DNA of 64,000 nucleotides, taken from NCBI GenBank assembly GCA_022841915.1, contig JALHQN010000001.1, positions 248,001 to 312,000 on the forward strand, in the 5' to 3' direction. Under the pieces are notes generated by a model that was given only the letters and a program-made list of their open reading frames with translations, was not told where the DNA came from and did no database searches. The position numbers and the translations under genes are program-made. Below are positions 29,423 to 38,276 of this stretch, piece by piece. How positions within the stretch are numbered: the stretch's first letter is position 1; every line of letters begins with the position of its first letter. Source of the stretch: Burkholderiales bacterium. Lineage in GTDB: Bacteria; Pseudomonadota; Gammaproteobacteria; Burkholderiales; WYBJ01.

Positions 29423-30331
29423 ATGCTGCCCGATTCCGTAGACGCCACACTGAAACTCCTTACGGGGGCCGATTACGTCGCCGATCGCGGCCTGGCCACG
29501 GTGATCTTCCTCGGACTGCGCATGGGCCGCCCGCTCTTCCTGGAGGGCGAAGCAGGCGTCGGCAAGACCGAGGTCGCAAAGGTGATCGCGCGCGCGCTCG
29601 ACCGCCGGCTGGTACGCCTGCAATGCTACGAAGGCCTCGATGTCGCCTCCGCGGTGTACGAATGGGATTATTCGCGCCAGATGATGGAGATCCGCATGGC
29701 CGAGGCGGCCGGCGTGACCTCGCGCGAAGCGCTAGCGCACGACATCTTCAACGAACGCTTCCTCTTGCGCCGCCCACTGATGCAAGCGCTCGACTTCCAG
29801 GAGGGCGCGGCACCGGTACTGCTCATCGACGAACTCGATCGCGCGGACGAGCCGTTCGAAGCCTTCCTGCTCGAAGTCTTGTCCGACTTCCAGGTGACCG
29901 TGCCCGAGCTCGGGGTATTCAAAGCACCGTCGGCCCCCATCGTCGTCATCACCTCGAACCGCACACGCGAGATCCACGACGCAGTGAAGCGGCGCTGCCT
30001 CTATCACTGGGTCGATTATCCGGACGCCCAGCGCGAGCTCGAAATCCTGCGACGCAAGGCGCCTGAAGCGGCGGCAGACCTGGGACGCCAGGTCGTGGCC
30101 TTCGTCCAGCGGTTGCGGACCCTCGACCTCTTCAAGAACCCCGGCGTGGCGGAAACCATCGACTGGTGCAATGCCATGGCTGCGCTCGATCAGGTCGTGC
30201 TCGACCCACAGACCGTGGACGATACGCTGGGAGCGTTGCTCAAGTACCAGGACGACATCGCTCGCATCCGTGGCCCGCAGGCCGCGCGGATACTCGAAGA
30301 GATCCGCACGGCCGACATACCCGCGTCATGA
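29423..30331 (+). CDS. coxD: MoxR-family AAA+ ATPase, CoxD-like
   Basis: AAA+ ATPase; in carboxydotrophs CoxD acts in assembling the Cu-S-Mo centre. 302 residues. Seen: Walker A GEAGVGKTEV near residue 42, Walker B VLLIDELDRAD near residue 132, sensor-1 region IVVITSNRTRE near residue 173 and the arginine-finger region AVKRRCLYHWVDYP. The start has no strong ribosome site; ATG 29423 matches the family N-terminus. Its stop overlaps the coxE start as ATGA, so the ATPase and the VWA protein are made together, the usual MoxR-VWA pairing. Confidence 0.9.
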   Translation: MLPDSVDATLKLLTGADYVADRGLATVIFLGLRMGRPLFLEGEAGVGKTEVAKVIARALDRRLVRLQCYEGLDVASAVYEWDYSRQMMEIRMAEAAGVTSREALAHDIFNERFLLRRPLMQALDFQEGAAPVLLIDELDRADEPFEAFLLEVLSDFQVTVPELGVFKAPSAPIVVITSNRTREIHDAVKRRCLYHWVDYPDAQRELEILRRKAPEAAADLGRQVVAFVQRLRTLDLFKNPGVAETIDWCNAMAALDQVVLDPQTVDDTLGALLKYQDDIARIRGPQAARILEEIRTADIPAS

Positions 30332-31521
30332 CAGGCACTCGCCCGAGCCGGCTTGCCGGCAACGTGGTGCGTTTCGGGCGCATCTTGCGCGACGCGGGGC
30401 TTCCGATCGGCCCCGGGAAGATGTTGGCGGCGGTGGAAGCCGCGGCCTTGGTCGGCATCGAAAGACGGGATGATTTCCGCTGCGCTCTGGAAGCGACCTT
30501 GGTCGATCGCGCGGACCAGCGCCCGCTCTTCCATCAGGCGTTCGCGCTGTTCTGGCGCGACCCCAAGCTGATGGAACGCGCGCTGCAGTTGATGCTGCCG
30601 AAAGCCCCCGGATTGCTGCCTCCCCGAGACGACTCGGTCAACCTCGGCAATCGCCTCGCCCACGCGTTCAACCCACCGCCCAGCAAGCTCCCGGAAGCGG
30701 ATACCAGCGAAGCACCCTTGGAACTGGATGCGGCGCTGAGCGTGTCGCCGCGGGAAATCCTGCAGCGCAAGGACTTCGAGACGATGACCGTCGAGGAACT
30801 GGCCGAAGCCAAGCGCATGCTGCGCCAAATGCGACTTGGCCTGCCGGATGTCATCAGCCGCCGCTACCGCGCGCACCGTGCTGGACGCACCCTGGACTTC
30901 CGGTCCACGCTGCGGCTCGCCTTGAAGTTCGGTGGCGAGTGGCTGGTGCAATGCCGCCGGGAGCCGCGCCGGCGCCCGAGCACCCTCGTCGTGCTATGCG
31001 ACATTTCCGGCTCGATGTCCCGCTACTCCCGCATGCTGCTTCACTTCCTGCACGCGGTCGGCTCTCGACGCAGCGACTTCCACGCCTTCACCTTAGGCAC
31101 CCGCCTAACCAACATCACGCGCGCCTTGCGCCATCGCGACGTCGACCATGCCGTCGACGAAGTCAGCCGTGCAGTCGCGGACTGGTCGGGCGGCACCCGC
31201 ATAGGCGAGTGCATGCGCGACTTCAATCGTCGTTGGTCCCGCCGCCTGCTCGCCCAGGGTGCGGTGGTGCTGATCGTGAGCGATGGTCTCGATTGCGGGG
31301 AAGGCGCGGAACTCGACGCGCAGATGAAGCTTCTGCGCGGCTCCTGCAGGCGGATCGTCTGGCTCAATCCGCTGCTGCGCTTCGACGGATTTCAGCCCCG
31401 GGCGGCCGGCATCCGATCGATGCTCCCGCACGTCGACCATTTCCTGCCCGCCCACAACATCGTCAGTCTGAGCGATCTCGGGCGCGTTTTTTCCAGCATG
31501 CCGCAACAGCGGGCGCACTGA
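30328..31521 (+). CDS. coxE: VWA-domain protein, CoxE-like
   Basis: Partner of the MoxR ATPase. 397 residues from ATG 30328, overlapping the previous stop by 4 bp. The N-terminal half is helical (VRFGRILRDAGLPIGPGKM). A central DUF-like Arg-rich stretch (ISRRYRAHRAGRTLDFRSTL) leads to a von Willebrand A domain at about residues 225-390 with the MIDAS motif VLCDISGSMSRYS, a conserved Thr/Gly region SGGTRIGECM and the Asp of IVSDGLDCG. In the family it works with CoxD on cofactor maturation. Confidence 0.9.
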   Translation: MTGTRPSRLAGNVVRFGRILRDAGLPIGPGKMLAAVEAAALVGIERRDDFRCALEATLVDRADQRPLFHQAFALFWRDPKLMERALQLMLPKAPGLLPPRDDSVNLGNRLAHAFNPPPSKLPEADTSEAPLELDAALSVSPREILQRKDFETMTVEELAEAKRMLRQMRLGLPDVISRRYRAHRAGRTLDFRSTLRLALKFGGEWLVQCRREPRRRPSTLVVLCDISGSMSRYSRMLLHFLHAVGSRRSDFHAFTLGTRLTNITRALRHRDVDHAVDEVSRAVADWSGGTRIGECMRDFNRRWSRRLLAQGAVVLIVSDGLDCGEGAELDAQMKLLRGSCRRIVWLNPLLRFDGFQPRAAGIRSMLPHVDHFLPAHNIVSLSDLGRVFSSMPQQRAH

Positions 31522-31543
31522 CACACACACGGAGAAGAACACC

Positions 31544-31993
31544 ATGGAAGTCACCGGCGAACAGCTCATCCCCGCCTCCCAGCAGACCACCTGGGACGCG
31601 CTCAACGACCTCGAAGTCCTCAAGGCCTGCATCCCGGGCTGCGAGACGATCGTCCCTTGCGCCGACAACGAGTTCGACGTCGTCCTGACCGCGAAGGTCG
31701 GACCGGTGAGCGCCAAGTTCAAAGGCAAGCTCACCCTGCTGGATCTGAACCCGCCGAACGCCTATACCTTGTCCTTCGAGGGCCAGGGCGGCGTGGCCGG
31801 ATTCGCCAAGGGCGGCGCGCAGGTGCAGCTCAGCCCCGAGGGCGAGGCCACACGGCTCAACTACGCTGCGAAGGCGAACGTGGGCGGCAAGCTCGCACAG
31901 ATCGGCTCGCGCCTCATCGACGGGACGGCGCGGAAACTCGCCGATCAGTTCTTCACGGCGTTCAAGAAGCATGTGAGCGACAGCGCTGCTTGA
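31544..31993 (+). CDS. coxG: CoxG-like SRPBCC protein
   Basis: Lipid-binding START/SRPBCC-fold protein; CoxG proteins anchor CO-dehydrogenase-type enzymes to the membrane and have been linked to quinone delivery. 149 residues, the length of a single domain, without the C-terminal membrane tail some CoxG proteins have. Seen: start MEVTGEQLIPASQQTTWDAL, LEVLKACIPGCE, VGPVSAKFKGKL and GSRLIDGTARKLADQFFTAF. It lies 22 bp after coxE and closes the cox-like cluster. Confidence 0.88.
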   Translation: MEVTGEQLIPASQQTTWDALNDLEVLKACIPGCETIVPCADNEFDVVLTAKVGPVSAKFKGKLTLLDLNPPNAYTLSFEGQGGVAGFAKGGAQVQLSPEGEATRLNYAAKANVGGKLAQIGSRLIDGTARKLADQFFTAFKKHVSDSAA

Positions 31994-32061
31994 TCTGTTC
32001 GGCATGGCCGCCCACCGGCCGCAAAGACGTGCCGGAGCACGATTGCGAGCAATCGGCGCCG

Positions 32062-32089
32062 CTGGAACGCGCGCCAAGACGGCTATACT
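32062..32089 (+). promoter_or_regulatory. Candidate promoter of the glutathione transferase gene
   Basis: TATACT (32084-32089) is a good -10 box; CTGGAA (32062-32067) is a weak -35 with a 16-bp spacer. It lies 35 nt before the next ATG, which has a GGGAGAG ribosome site. It suggests that transcription of the GST pair is separate from coxG. Confidence 0.4.
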
Positions 32090-32124
32090 GAGCCCGATAC
32101 CATCATTCTCGGGAGAGACCCGGC

Positions 32125-32745
32125 ATGCTCAAGATTTATGGGCGCAGGAATTCGATCAACGTGCAGAAGGTGCTCTGGTGCTGCGCGGAGCTCAACATCC
32201 CGCACGAGCGCATCGACGCCGGCATGGCGTTCGGCCTCAACGACACGCCCGAGTACCTGAGCAAGAACCCCAACGGTCGCGTTCCGATGATCGAGGATGG
32301 CGACTGGGTGCTGTGGGAGTCGCACGCCATCGTGCGCTATCTCAGCGGCGTCCACGGACTGGGTACGCTATGGCCCGGCAACCCTCGCGCCTTCGCCGAG
32401 ATCGACAAGTGGATGGACTGGTTCCACACCACCCTCGAACCGGAGCTGAGGGTGGCGTTCTGGCAGTTGATACGCACGCCCGCCGACAAGCGCGACATGG
32501 CGGCCGTCGATGCGGCGCGCCTGCGGGTGATCAAGGCACTCACGATCCTCGACGGCCAGCTTGCCGGCAAGGAGTTCATCGGCGGCACCGCCTTCACCAT
32601 GGGAGACATCCCCCTGGGCGTGGCGGCCTATCGCTGGTTCGGGCTCGATCTGGAGCGGCCGCAGATGCGCAACGTCGAATCCTGGTACCGACGGCTCACG
32701 GAGCGCCCCGCCTTCCAGCAGCACGTGATGATTCCGTTGACTTGA
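32125..32745 (+). CDS. Glutathione S-transferase family protein
   Basis: Two-domain GST, 206 residues from ATG 32125. The thioredoxin-like N-domain (about 1-80) shows KIYGRRNSINVQKVLW with the likely catalytic Ser near residue 10, the cis-Pro loop GRVPMIEDGDW and the Glu-Ser pair in LWESHAIVRYL. The all-helical C-domain covers 85-200. Substrate unknown. It follows coxG after 131 bp and precedes the TylF-like gene by 17 bp. Confidence 0.88.
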   Translation: MLKIYGRRNSINVQKVLWCCAELNIPHERIDAGMAFGLNDTPEYLSKNPNGRVPMIEDGDWVLWESHAIVRYLSGVHGLGTLWPGNPRAFAEIDKWMDWFHTTLEPELRVAFWQLIRTPADKRDMAAVDAARLRVIKALTILDGQLAGKEFIGGTAFTMGDIPLGVAAYRWFGLDLERPQMRNVESWYRRLTERPAFQQHVMIPLT

Positions 32746-32762
32746 CCTCGATCAACTAGACC

Positions 32763-33608
32763 ATGCCGTTCGGAAAATTGCTCGCCTGCGCGAGACGCGC
32801 GTTTGCGCCGTCGGAGACGCCGCGCACCGCACCCGTCGAATACCCGCTTGAAGAAGAACAGCGCTTGTTCGCGGTTCACAGCCGCGCCCATGTGGATCGT
32901 CATCTGGAAATTCTTCTCGGCGACTACATGATCGGCAACGAGCGGTATCTGGATGTCTTCCGCGATGCCATGCGCACCACCGGCACGGTGGTCTCCCCCT
33001 TCAACGTCTTCCATCGCTTCGAGACGCGACGGCAGCTTTGTCGCTACCTGCTCGAAACGCTCGATGTCCCCGGCTTGCGGGCCGAATGCGGCGTCTACCG
33101 AGGAGCCACGGCGTTGCTGCTGTGCCGGACACTGCGCAGCCGCCGCAGCGGCTTCGATGGCGACGGAATGTTCCTCATCGACAGCTACTCGGGCACCAGC
33201 CGGGCGGTCGGACAGGACTTGATTCCTGTGCGCGACTCGGGTGGCAAGACCCGCATGGAAGAATTCTTCCCGCAGGGCAAGACGGACATTTCAGCGGATC
33301 TGGTACGCGGATTCTTCGCGCAGGAGTTTCCGCGCGCCACGGTGCAGGCGGGATGGATACCGGAGGTGTTCTCGAGCTTGCCCGAGTCTGCATGGGCCTA
33401 CGTGCACCTGGACGTGACGATATACGAGCCGACGCTCGCTGCGCTGGAGTACTTCTATCCCCGGCTCAGTTCCGGCGGCGTCATCCTGTGCGACGGCTCG
33501 ATCTTTTGTCCCGGTGCGGAAGCTGCCGTCCGAGACTACTGCAAGCGACAATCCCTCGCCTACGTGCTGCTCGGACACCGGCTGTACGTCATCATGAAGT
33601 CGGCATAA
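32763..33608 (+). CDS. TylF/MycF-family protein with altered metal site
   Basis: Resembles macrocin-O-methyltransferase-type enzymes, which are Mg2+-dependent. 281 residues. The SAM-binding start is VPGLRAECGVYRGATALLL near residue 103, and LAALEYFYPRLSSGGVIL near residue 226 is typical. But the metal-binding sites differ: the family usually has LDVDLYEPT and CDDY, whereas here the sequence reads LDVTIYEPT and CDGS. At least two expected Asp ligands are therefore missing. It may be a degenerate enzyme or one that works without the usual metal. Co-directional with the GST gene, convergent with the 376-residue protein. Confidence 0.75.
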   Translation: MPFGKLLACARRAFAPSETPRTAPVEYPLEEEQRLFAVHSRAHVDRHLEILLGDYMIGNERYLDVFRDAMRTTGTVVSPFNVFHRFETRRQLCRYLLETLDVPGLRAECGVYRGATALLLCRTLRSRRSGFDGDGMFLIDSYSGTSRAVGQDLIPVRDSGGKTRMEEFFPQGKTDISADLVRGFFAQEFPRATVQAGWIPEVFSSLPESAWAYVHLDVTIYEPTLAALEYFYPRLSSGGVILCDGSIFCPGAEAAVRDYCKRQSLAYVLLGHRLYVIMKSA

Positions 33609-33656
33609 CACGGCGAGATCGGCTCACCCGCGCCGGCTCGGCGCATGCCGACGCGG

Positions 33657-34787
33657 TCACGGCTGACCGAACAGCCGTTCCACCTTGTCTTCCAGCTCGG
33701 CGTGCATGTTCCGGGCAGCTCGTCGAAGCGATGCCCCATCGATGCTGCGCTCGTAGCGCTGGAGCAGATGACGGGATTTGATGTCGGCCGCCCACACCGC
33801 CCGTGCAAGCTCCGACTCGAAAGCCGGAAAAGCAGCCACCTCGGCCGCGCTCAATGTCCCAATCGTTCGCAGCACGCCCGATTGCAGCATCAGCAGGCTG
33901 TGATCTTCCGGATCGAGAAAATACTCGTCGAAGATATAGACCAGCCGCCGGGTCGCGCCATCGCTGGCTCGCGCCACCAGCGCCGTCCCATACGAACCCA
34001 TCACAGGCTGCTTGAGCTCGATCGAATGCAGCACCATTTCGCCCAGCCGATCGAGCGCCGCCAGCCGTTCGATGTCCACTGCCTGGCCCGCCGCTGCGGG
34101 AGCTGGCCAGAACTGCCACAACGCGCGTCCCCAATGCACCTTCGAGGTACCGTCGCTGAAATCGACGTAGAACGGATTGAGCACCGGCGCCTCGACCGAA
34201 GCGAAGCCATGACACCCCACCACCCAGCGCTCGATCTCGCACTCGTCCGCCTCGTAGGACACCGCGATCACCGGCACTGCGCACGCGGCCAGTTGAGCCA
34301 GGCTTCCGTCCTCGAGCCATCCCCGATGCTTCTGGAAACCGGGATGGAACAGGAAAGCGAAATCGACCGCCGGTGCCTTCTCGATCTCGAGATAGCTCGC
34401 CAGCCGGCCTACGTGCATGCGGGCAGGCTGAGCCGGCGCATTGGCGACGAGCGGCGAATCGAACTGCACGTTCAAGCGATCGCCCACCAGCGTCACGTCG
34501 ACCGACAGGGCGCGTCCGAGCAAGGCGGGCAACAGCTGATACCAACGCCCGCCGTCGACGGCATCGAGCTTCTCCGCGCCGATCACCAGCAGCGAAAGCG
34601 AGGTGCGCGTGGCGAGGCGGGCATCGCACTGGGCAAGCCAGCGCGCAATGGCAACCGGCGCGGCAAGCACGCCTCGGGCGGGTCCGCCCGCAGAGGCACC
34701 GAGGGCTGCGGCCTTCGGTTCGCTCGCGAGCGACGCAATCAGTGCGTCCCAATCCGCACTGGTCGAGATGGGCGATCGATCGGACAT
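33657..34787 (-). CDS. Unrecognised 376-residue protein, possibly MSS51-C-like
   Basis: I do not recognise this with certainty. Start ATG 34787 (MSDRSPISTSADWDALIASL); the frame extends further but overlaps the transporter gene. Soluble, no signal peptide or membrane segments. The central part (about residues 140-205) reads VDFAFLFHPGFQKHRGWL, then an Ala-rich stretch, VPVIAVSYEADECEIERW and NPFYVDF. This pattern recalls the MSS51/ZMYND C-terminal domain (a predicted flavodoxin-like or methyltransferase-like fold); that link is from memory and needs a profile search. It lies 11 bp after the CNT transporter, so the two are probably cotranscribed. Confidence 0.6.
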   Translation of the reverse strand: MSDRSPISTSADWDALIASLASEPKAAALGASAGGPARGVLAAPVAIARWLAQCDARLATRTSLSLLVIGAEKLDAVDGGRWYQLLPALLGRALSVDVTLVGDRLNVQFDSPLVANAPAQPARMHVGRLASYLEIEKAPAVDFAFLFHPGFQKHRGWLEDGSLAQLAACAVPVIAVSYEADECEIERWVVGCHGFASVEAPVLNPFYVDFSDGTSKVHWGRALWQFWPAPAAAGQAVDIERLAALDRLGEMVLHSIELKQPVMGSYGTALVARASDGATRRLVYIFDEYFLDPEDHSLLMLQSGVLRTIGTLSAAEVAAFPAFESELARAVWAADIKSRHLLQRYERSIDGASLRRAARNMHAELEDKVERLFGQP

Positions 34788-34798
34788 ATCCGTGGAGG

Positions 34799-36043
34799 CT
34801 ACCAGATCATTCCGACCGTTGCTCCGGTGGCGAGGGTCGCAAGCGTGCCCGACACCAGCGACTTCATGCCCAGGCCGACGATTTCCGTCCTGCGCTCGGG
34901 AACCATCGCACCCATGCCGCCGATCATGATGCCCAGGCTGCCGAAGTTGGCGAAACCGCATAGCGCGTAAGTCATGATGAGGCGGCTGCGCTCGGAGAGC
35001 GCTTCGGGGCCCAGGCGCCCCAGCTCGATGTAGGCGATCAGTTCGTTCAACACCGTCTTGGTGCCCATGAGGCTGCCGGCGGCGACCGCCTCGTGCCACG
35101 GCACACCGGCCAGCCAGGTGAACGGCGCCATCACGAAGCCGAGCATGCGTTGTAGCGACACCGGCTCGCCGGCGATCGCAGGCAGTTTCGCAAGCCCCAT
35201 GTTCAACAGCGTCACCAGTGCGACCAGCACGATCAGCAGCGCGACGATCTGGATCAGAATCTCCACCCCGGAGATCGTGCCGCGCGTGATCGCGTCCATG
35301 CTGCTTTGGGCACCTTCGGCGTGCAGACGCCCCCCGGCGGTCGGCGCTTCCCGAGAAGGAACCATCAGAGCGGCGACGACGATGGCGGCCGGCGCGCTGA
35401 TCAGGGAAGCCACGAGGACGTGCCCGAGCGCATCGGGAACCGTGGCGCTCAACACGGCTGCGTAGAGCACCATCACCGTGCCGGCGATGGTCGCCATGCC
35501 GCAGGTCATCACCATGAAGAGCTCGCCCCGATTGAGCTGGCGCAGATACGGGCGGATGAAGAGCGGCGCCTCCACCATGCCGACGAACACGTTGGCCGCC
35601 GTCGACACGCCGACCGCCCCGCCGATGCCCATCACCCGCTGCAGCAGCCGCGAAAAAGCGGCCACGACCATGGGCAGAATGCGCCAATGGAAAAGCAAGG
35701 CCGACAAGGCGCTGATCAGCAGCACGAGCGGAAGCGCTCGAAACGCCAGGACGAAGCTCGCCCCAGGCGCGTTCTCGCTAAAGGGCAGCTCGGCGCCACC
35801 GAGGTAGCCGAACACGAACGCCGTGCCTGCCCGGCTGGCAGCGTCCAGGGCGAGCAGCGCTTCGTTCAGAGCAAGGAATGCCTGCTTGGCGGGCGGCAGC
35901 TTGAGCAGCAGCACGGCCAAGGCCACCTGCAGTGCGAGCCCGGCCAGCACCGTACGCCAGGCGACGCTCGCACCGCGCTCGCGCAGCACCCAGGCAATGA
36001 CGAGAAACGCTAGCAGCCCGAGCGCGCTCTGGGCTGCCAGCAT
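34799..36043 (-). CDS. Concentrative nucleoside transporter (NupC/CNT family)
   Basis: Inner-membrane cation-coupled nucleoside uptake protein. 414 residues, typical for bacterial CNTs, with about eight to ten hydrophobic segments. Family signatures: GTAFVFGYLGG near residue 93, VMGIGGAVGVSTAANVFVG, MVEAPLFIRPYL, MTCGMATIAGTVMVLYA and SLMGTKTVLNELIAY, ending ALCGFANFGSLGIMIGGMG. Exact substrate range (pyrimidine or purine nucleosides) is not readable. First gene of a probable two-gene unit with the 376-residue protein; cysS lies 49 bp upstream on the same strand. Confidence 0.92.
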   Translation of the reverse strand: MLAAQSALGLLAFLVIAWVLRERGASVAWRTVLAGLALQVALAVLLLKLPPAKQAFLALNEALLALDAASRAGTAFVFGYLGGAELPFSENAPGASFVLAFRALPLVLLISALSALLFHWRILPMVVAAFSRLLQRVMGIGGAVGVSTAANVFVGMVEAPLFIRPYLRQLNRGELFMVMTCGMATIAGTVMVLYAAVLSATVPDALGHVLVASLISAPAAIVVAALMVPSREAPTAGGRLHAEGAQSSMDAITRGTISGVEILIQIVALLIVLVALVTLLNMGLAKLPAIAGEPVSLQRMLGFVMAPFTWLAGVPWHEAVAAGSLMGTKTVLNELIAYIELGRLGPEALSERSRLIMTYALCGFANFGSLGIMIGGMGAMVPERRTEIVGLGMKSLVSGTLATLATGATVGMIW

Positions 36044-36092
36044 GGCGCCCCTCCGATGATCGAGAAACGATCACACAATCGAAAACCGCCGC

Positions 36093-37463
36093 TCAATTGC
36101 GCCGCCAGATCGTTCCCTGTGCGCCGTCCTCGAGCACGATGCCGGCATCGAGCAATTCCTTGCGGATGCGATCGGCTTCGGCAAAATTCTTCGCCTTGCG
36201 CGCTGCCACTCGCGCTGCGATGCGCGCCTCGATGTCAGCCGGACTGAATCCGGACGTTGCCGGAGCGGCCTGCAAATAGTCGGTGGGATCCCGCTGCAGC
36301 AACCCGAGCACCCCGCCCAGCGCCTTGAGCAAGCCCGAACACGCCCCCGAGTGGGTACGGTTGGCCTCGTTGGCCAAATCGAACAGGACAGCGACGGCCT
36401 CGGCGGTGTTGAAGTCGTCGTCCATCGCCTCCTTGAAGCGGGCCGCGTGAGGATCGCTCCAGTCGATGGCAACCTGTTCCGGGGCCGTGCCCTTGAGCGC
36501 GGTATACAAACGACCGAGCGCGCTGCGCGCGTCGTCCAGATGCTGATCGGAGTAGTTCAGCGGACTGCGATAGTGCGCCCGCAGAATGAAGAAGCGCACC
36601 ACCTCGGGATCGTATTTGCGCAGCACCTCGCGGACGGTGAAGAAGTTGCCGAGCGACTTCGACATCTTCTCGTCGTCGACGCGAACGAAGCCGTTGTGCA
36701 TCCAGTAATTGACGAAGGTATGACCGTGCGCGCCCTCGGATTGGGCGATCTCGTTCTCATGGTGGGGAAACTGCAGATCCTGTCCGCCGCCATGAATGTC
36801 GAAGTGCGCGCCTAGATGGTGCTCGCTCATCACGGAACACTCGATGTGCCAGCCCGGCCGCCCCTTGCCCCAGGGCGAATCCCAGGCGGGCTCGTCCGGC
36901 TTGGCAGCCTTCCACAAAACGAAATCGAGCGGGTCGCGCTTGGCCGTGTCGACATCGACTCGCTCGCCGGCCCGCAGATCTTCGAGCGACTTGCCCGAGA
37001 GCTTGCCGTAACCGGCGAAATCCCGCACCGAGTAATAGACATCCCCGCCGGGCACTGCATAAGCCACCCCTCGCTCGATCAGTTTCCCGATCATGGCCAG
37101 CATGCCATCCACATGCTGCGTGGCCCGTGGCTCGTGATCGGGCTTGATGACGCCGAGAGCGGCTGCGTCTTCGTCCATCGCGTCGATGAAACGCTGGGTG
37201 AGCACCTCGATCGGTTCGCCTTTCTCCAAGGCGCGCTTGATGATCTTGTCGTCGATATCGGTGATGTTGCGCACGTAGTCGACGTCGAAACTCGAAGTGC
37301 GCAACCAGCGCACCACCGCGTCGAACACCACCATCACGCGCGCGTGGCCCAGATGACAGTAGTCGTAGACCGTCATCCCGCAGACGTACATGTTGACCTT
37401 GCCGGGCTGGAGGGGAACGAAGTCCTGCTTGGACCGGGTGAGCGTGTTGTAGATTCGGAGCAT
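36093..37463 (-). CDS. cysS: Cysteinyl-tRNA synthetase
   Basis: Class I aminoacyl-tRNA synthetase. 456 residues from ATG 37463 ([18 protein letters not shown]); AGGAGG sits 11 nt upstream. Seen: zinc ligand Cys and HIGH-type motif in [17 protein letters not shown] near residue 27, the second zinc region [15 protein letters not shown] near residue 205, and KMSKSLGN near residue 268. The frame remains open to 37775 but that extension is unlike the family. Confidence 0.97.
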   Translation of the reverse strand: MLRIYNTLTRSKQDFVPLQPGKVNMYVCGMTVYDYCHLGHARVMVVFDAVVRWLRTSSFDVDYVRNITDIDDKIIKRALEKGEPIEVLTQRFIDAMDEDAAALGVIKPDHEPRATQHVDGMLAMIGKLIERGVAYAVPGGDVYYSVRDFAGYGKLSGKSLEDLRAGERVDVDTAKRDPLDFVLWKAAKPDEPAWDSPWGKGRPGWHIECSVMSEHHLGAHFDIHGGGQDLQFPHHENEIAQSEGAHGHTFVNYWMHNGFVRVDDEKMSKSLGNFFTVREVLRKYDPEVVRFFILRAHYRSPLNYSDQHLDDARSALGRLYTALKGTAPEQVAIDWSDPHAARFKEAMDDDFNTAEAVAVLFDLANEANRTHSGACSGLLKALGGVLGLLQRDPTDYLQAAPATSGFSPADIEARIAARVAARKAKNFAEADRIRKELLDAGIVLEDGAQGTIWRRN

Positions 37464-37595
37464 TAAGCTCGGTGCCTCCTGAAAATTGGACCGCGCACCC
37501 ATCTCCCGCGATCTCTGGGGCACTCGGGCAAGCACGGAGCAAGAATGGTATGCGTCCCTGGCGCGCGAGCGAACTGGCGCGGCTTTCTGCGTTCT

Positions 37596-37604
37596 TGTTA
37601 GAAT
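37596..37604 (+). promoter_or_regulatory. Candidate extended -10 promoter of the TPR gene
   Basis: TGTTAGAAT: TG one base before TAGAAT (37599-37604), in the 194-bp divergent region between cysS and the TPR gene; predicted start near 37611. No good -35 box. Confidence 0.4.
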
Positions 37605-37657
37605 CCGCTGATTGAGCGTCGTAACCATCTGTCGCGGATCGAAAAAAGTATAGCACG

Positions 37658-38167
37658 ATGCGTCAGCCATCCCGCCTTGTCTGCTTAGCCGGCCTCGTGC
37701 TCGCCCTGTGTGCGTTGCCGGCGCGAGCCGACGGCGTGGACGAAGCCACAGCACTGCTGCGCAAAGGTGAGGCAACCCAGGCGCTCAACCGAGTCGATGC
37801 TTTCCTCAAGGAGAATCCCAAGGACGTGCGGGGACGCTTTCTTCGGGGCGTCATCCTGACGGAGCAGAAAAAGGCGAACGAAGCCATTTCGGTGTTCAGG
37901 GCCTTGAGCGAGGACCGCCCCGAACTGCCTGAACCGTACAACAATCTGGCGGTGCTGTACGCGGGCCAAGGACGTTACGACGAGGCCCGGCGCGTGCTCG
38001 AGACCGCCATACTCGCTCACCCGGGATATGCGCTGGCCCACGAGAACCTCGGCGACGTCTATGCGCGGATGGCCGCCCAATCCTACGAACGAGCCGGCAA
38101 GCTCGACCCGAAATCGACGAGCGCCCGCAACAAGCTCAAACTGATCGACCAACTGCTCGCGAACTGA
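37658..38167 (+). CDS. Exported tetratricopeptide-repeat protein
   Basis: 169 residues from ATG 37658. Signal peptide [18 protein letters not shown], with likely cleavage after PARA. Then about three TPR units between residues 35 and 150 (for instance [24 protein letters not shown] and [12 protein letters not shown]). Such proteins act as periplasmic scaffolds. It is the first of a co-directional group with the two cyclophilins, and similar TPR genes sit beside cyclophilin genes in betaproteobacteria. Its specific partner is unknown. Confidence 0.85.
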   Translation: MRQPSRLVCLAGLVLALCALPARADGVDEATALLRKGEATQALNRVDAFLKENPKDVRGRFLRGVILTEQKKANEAISVFRALSEDRPELPEPYNNLAVLYAGQGRYDEARRVLETAILAHPGYALAHENLGDVYARMAAQSYERAGKLDPKSTSARNKLKLIDQLLAN

Positions 38168-38276
38168 AAAGCGGGTGGCCGCAAAAAACACGCCGGACGG
38201 GCACTGTAGCCGCTGCGTCGCCCCGAAGGTCGGCGTTCCCCGAAACCCAACTCAATTGCTTATGGAGATGATCGAC

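Noticed and set aside
25633-31993. True aerobic carbon monoxide dehydrogenase operon
   Set aside because: The CoxL loop is AYRGAGR rather than AYxCSFR, so a CO substrate is not supported by the sequence.
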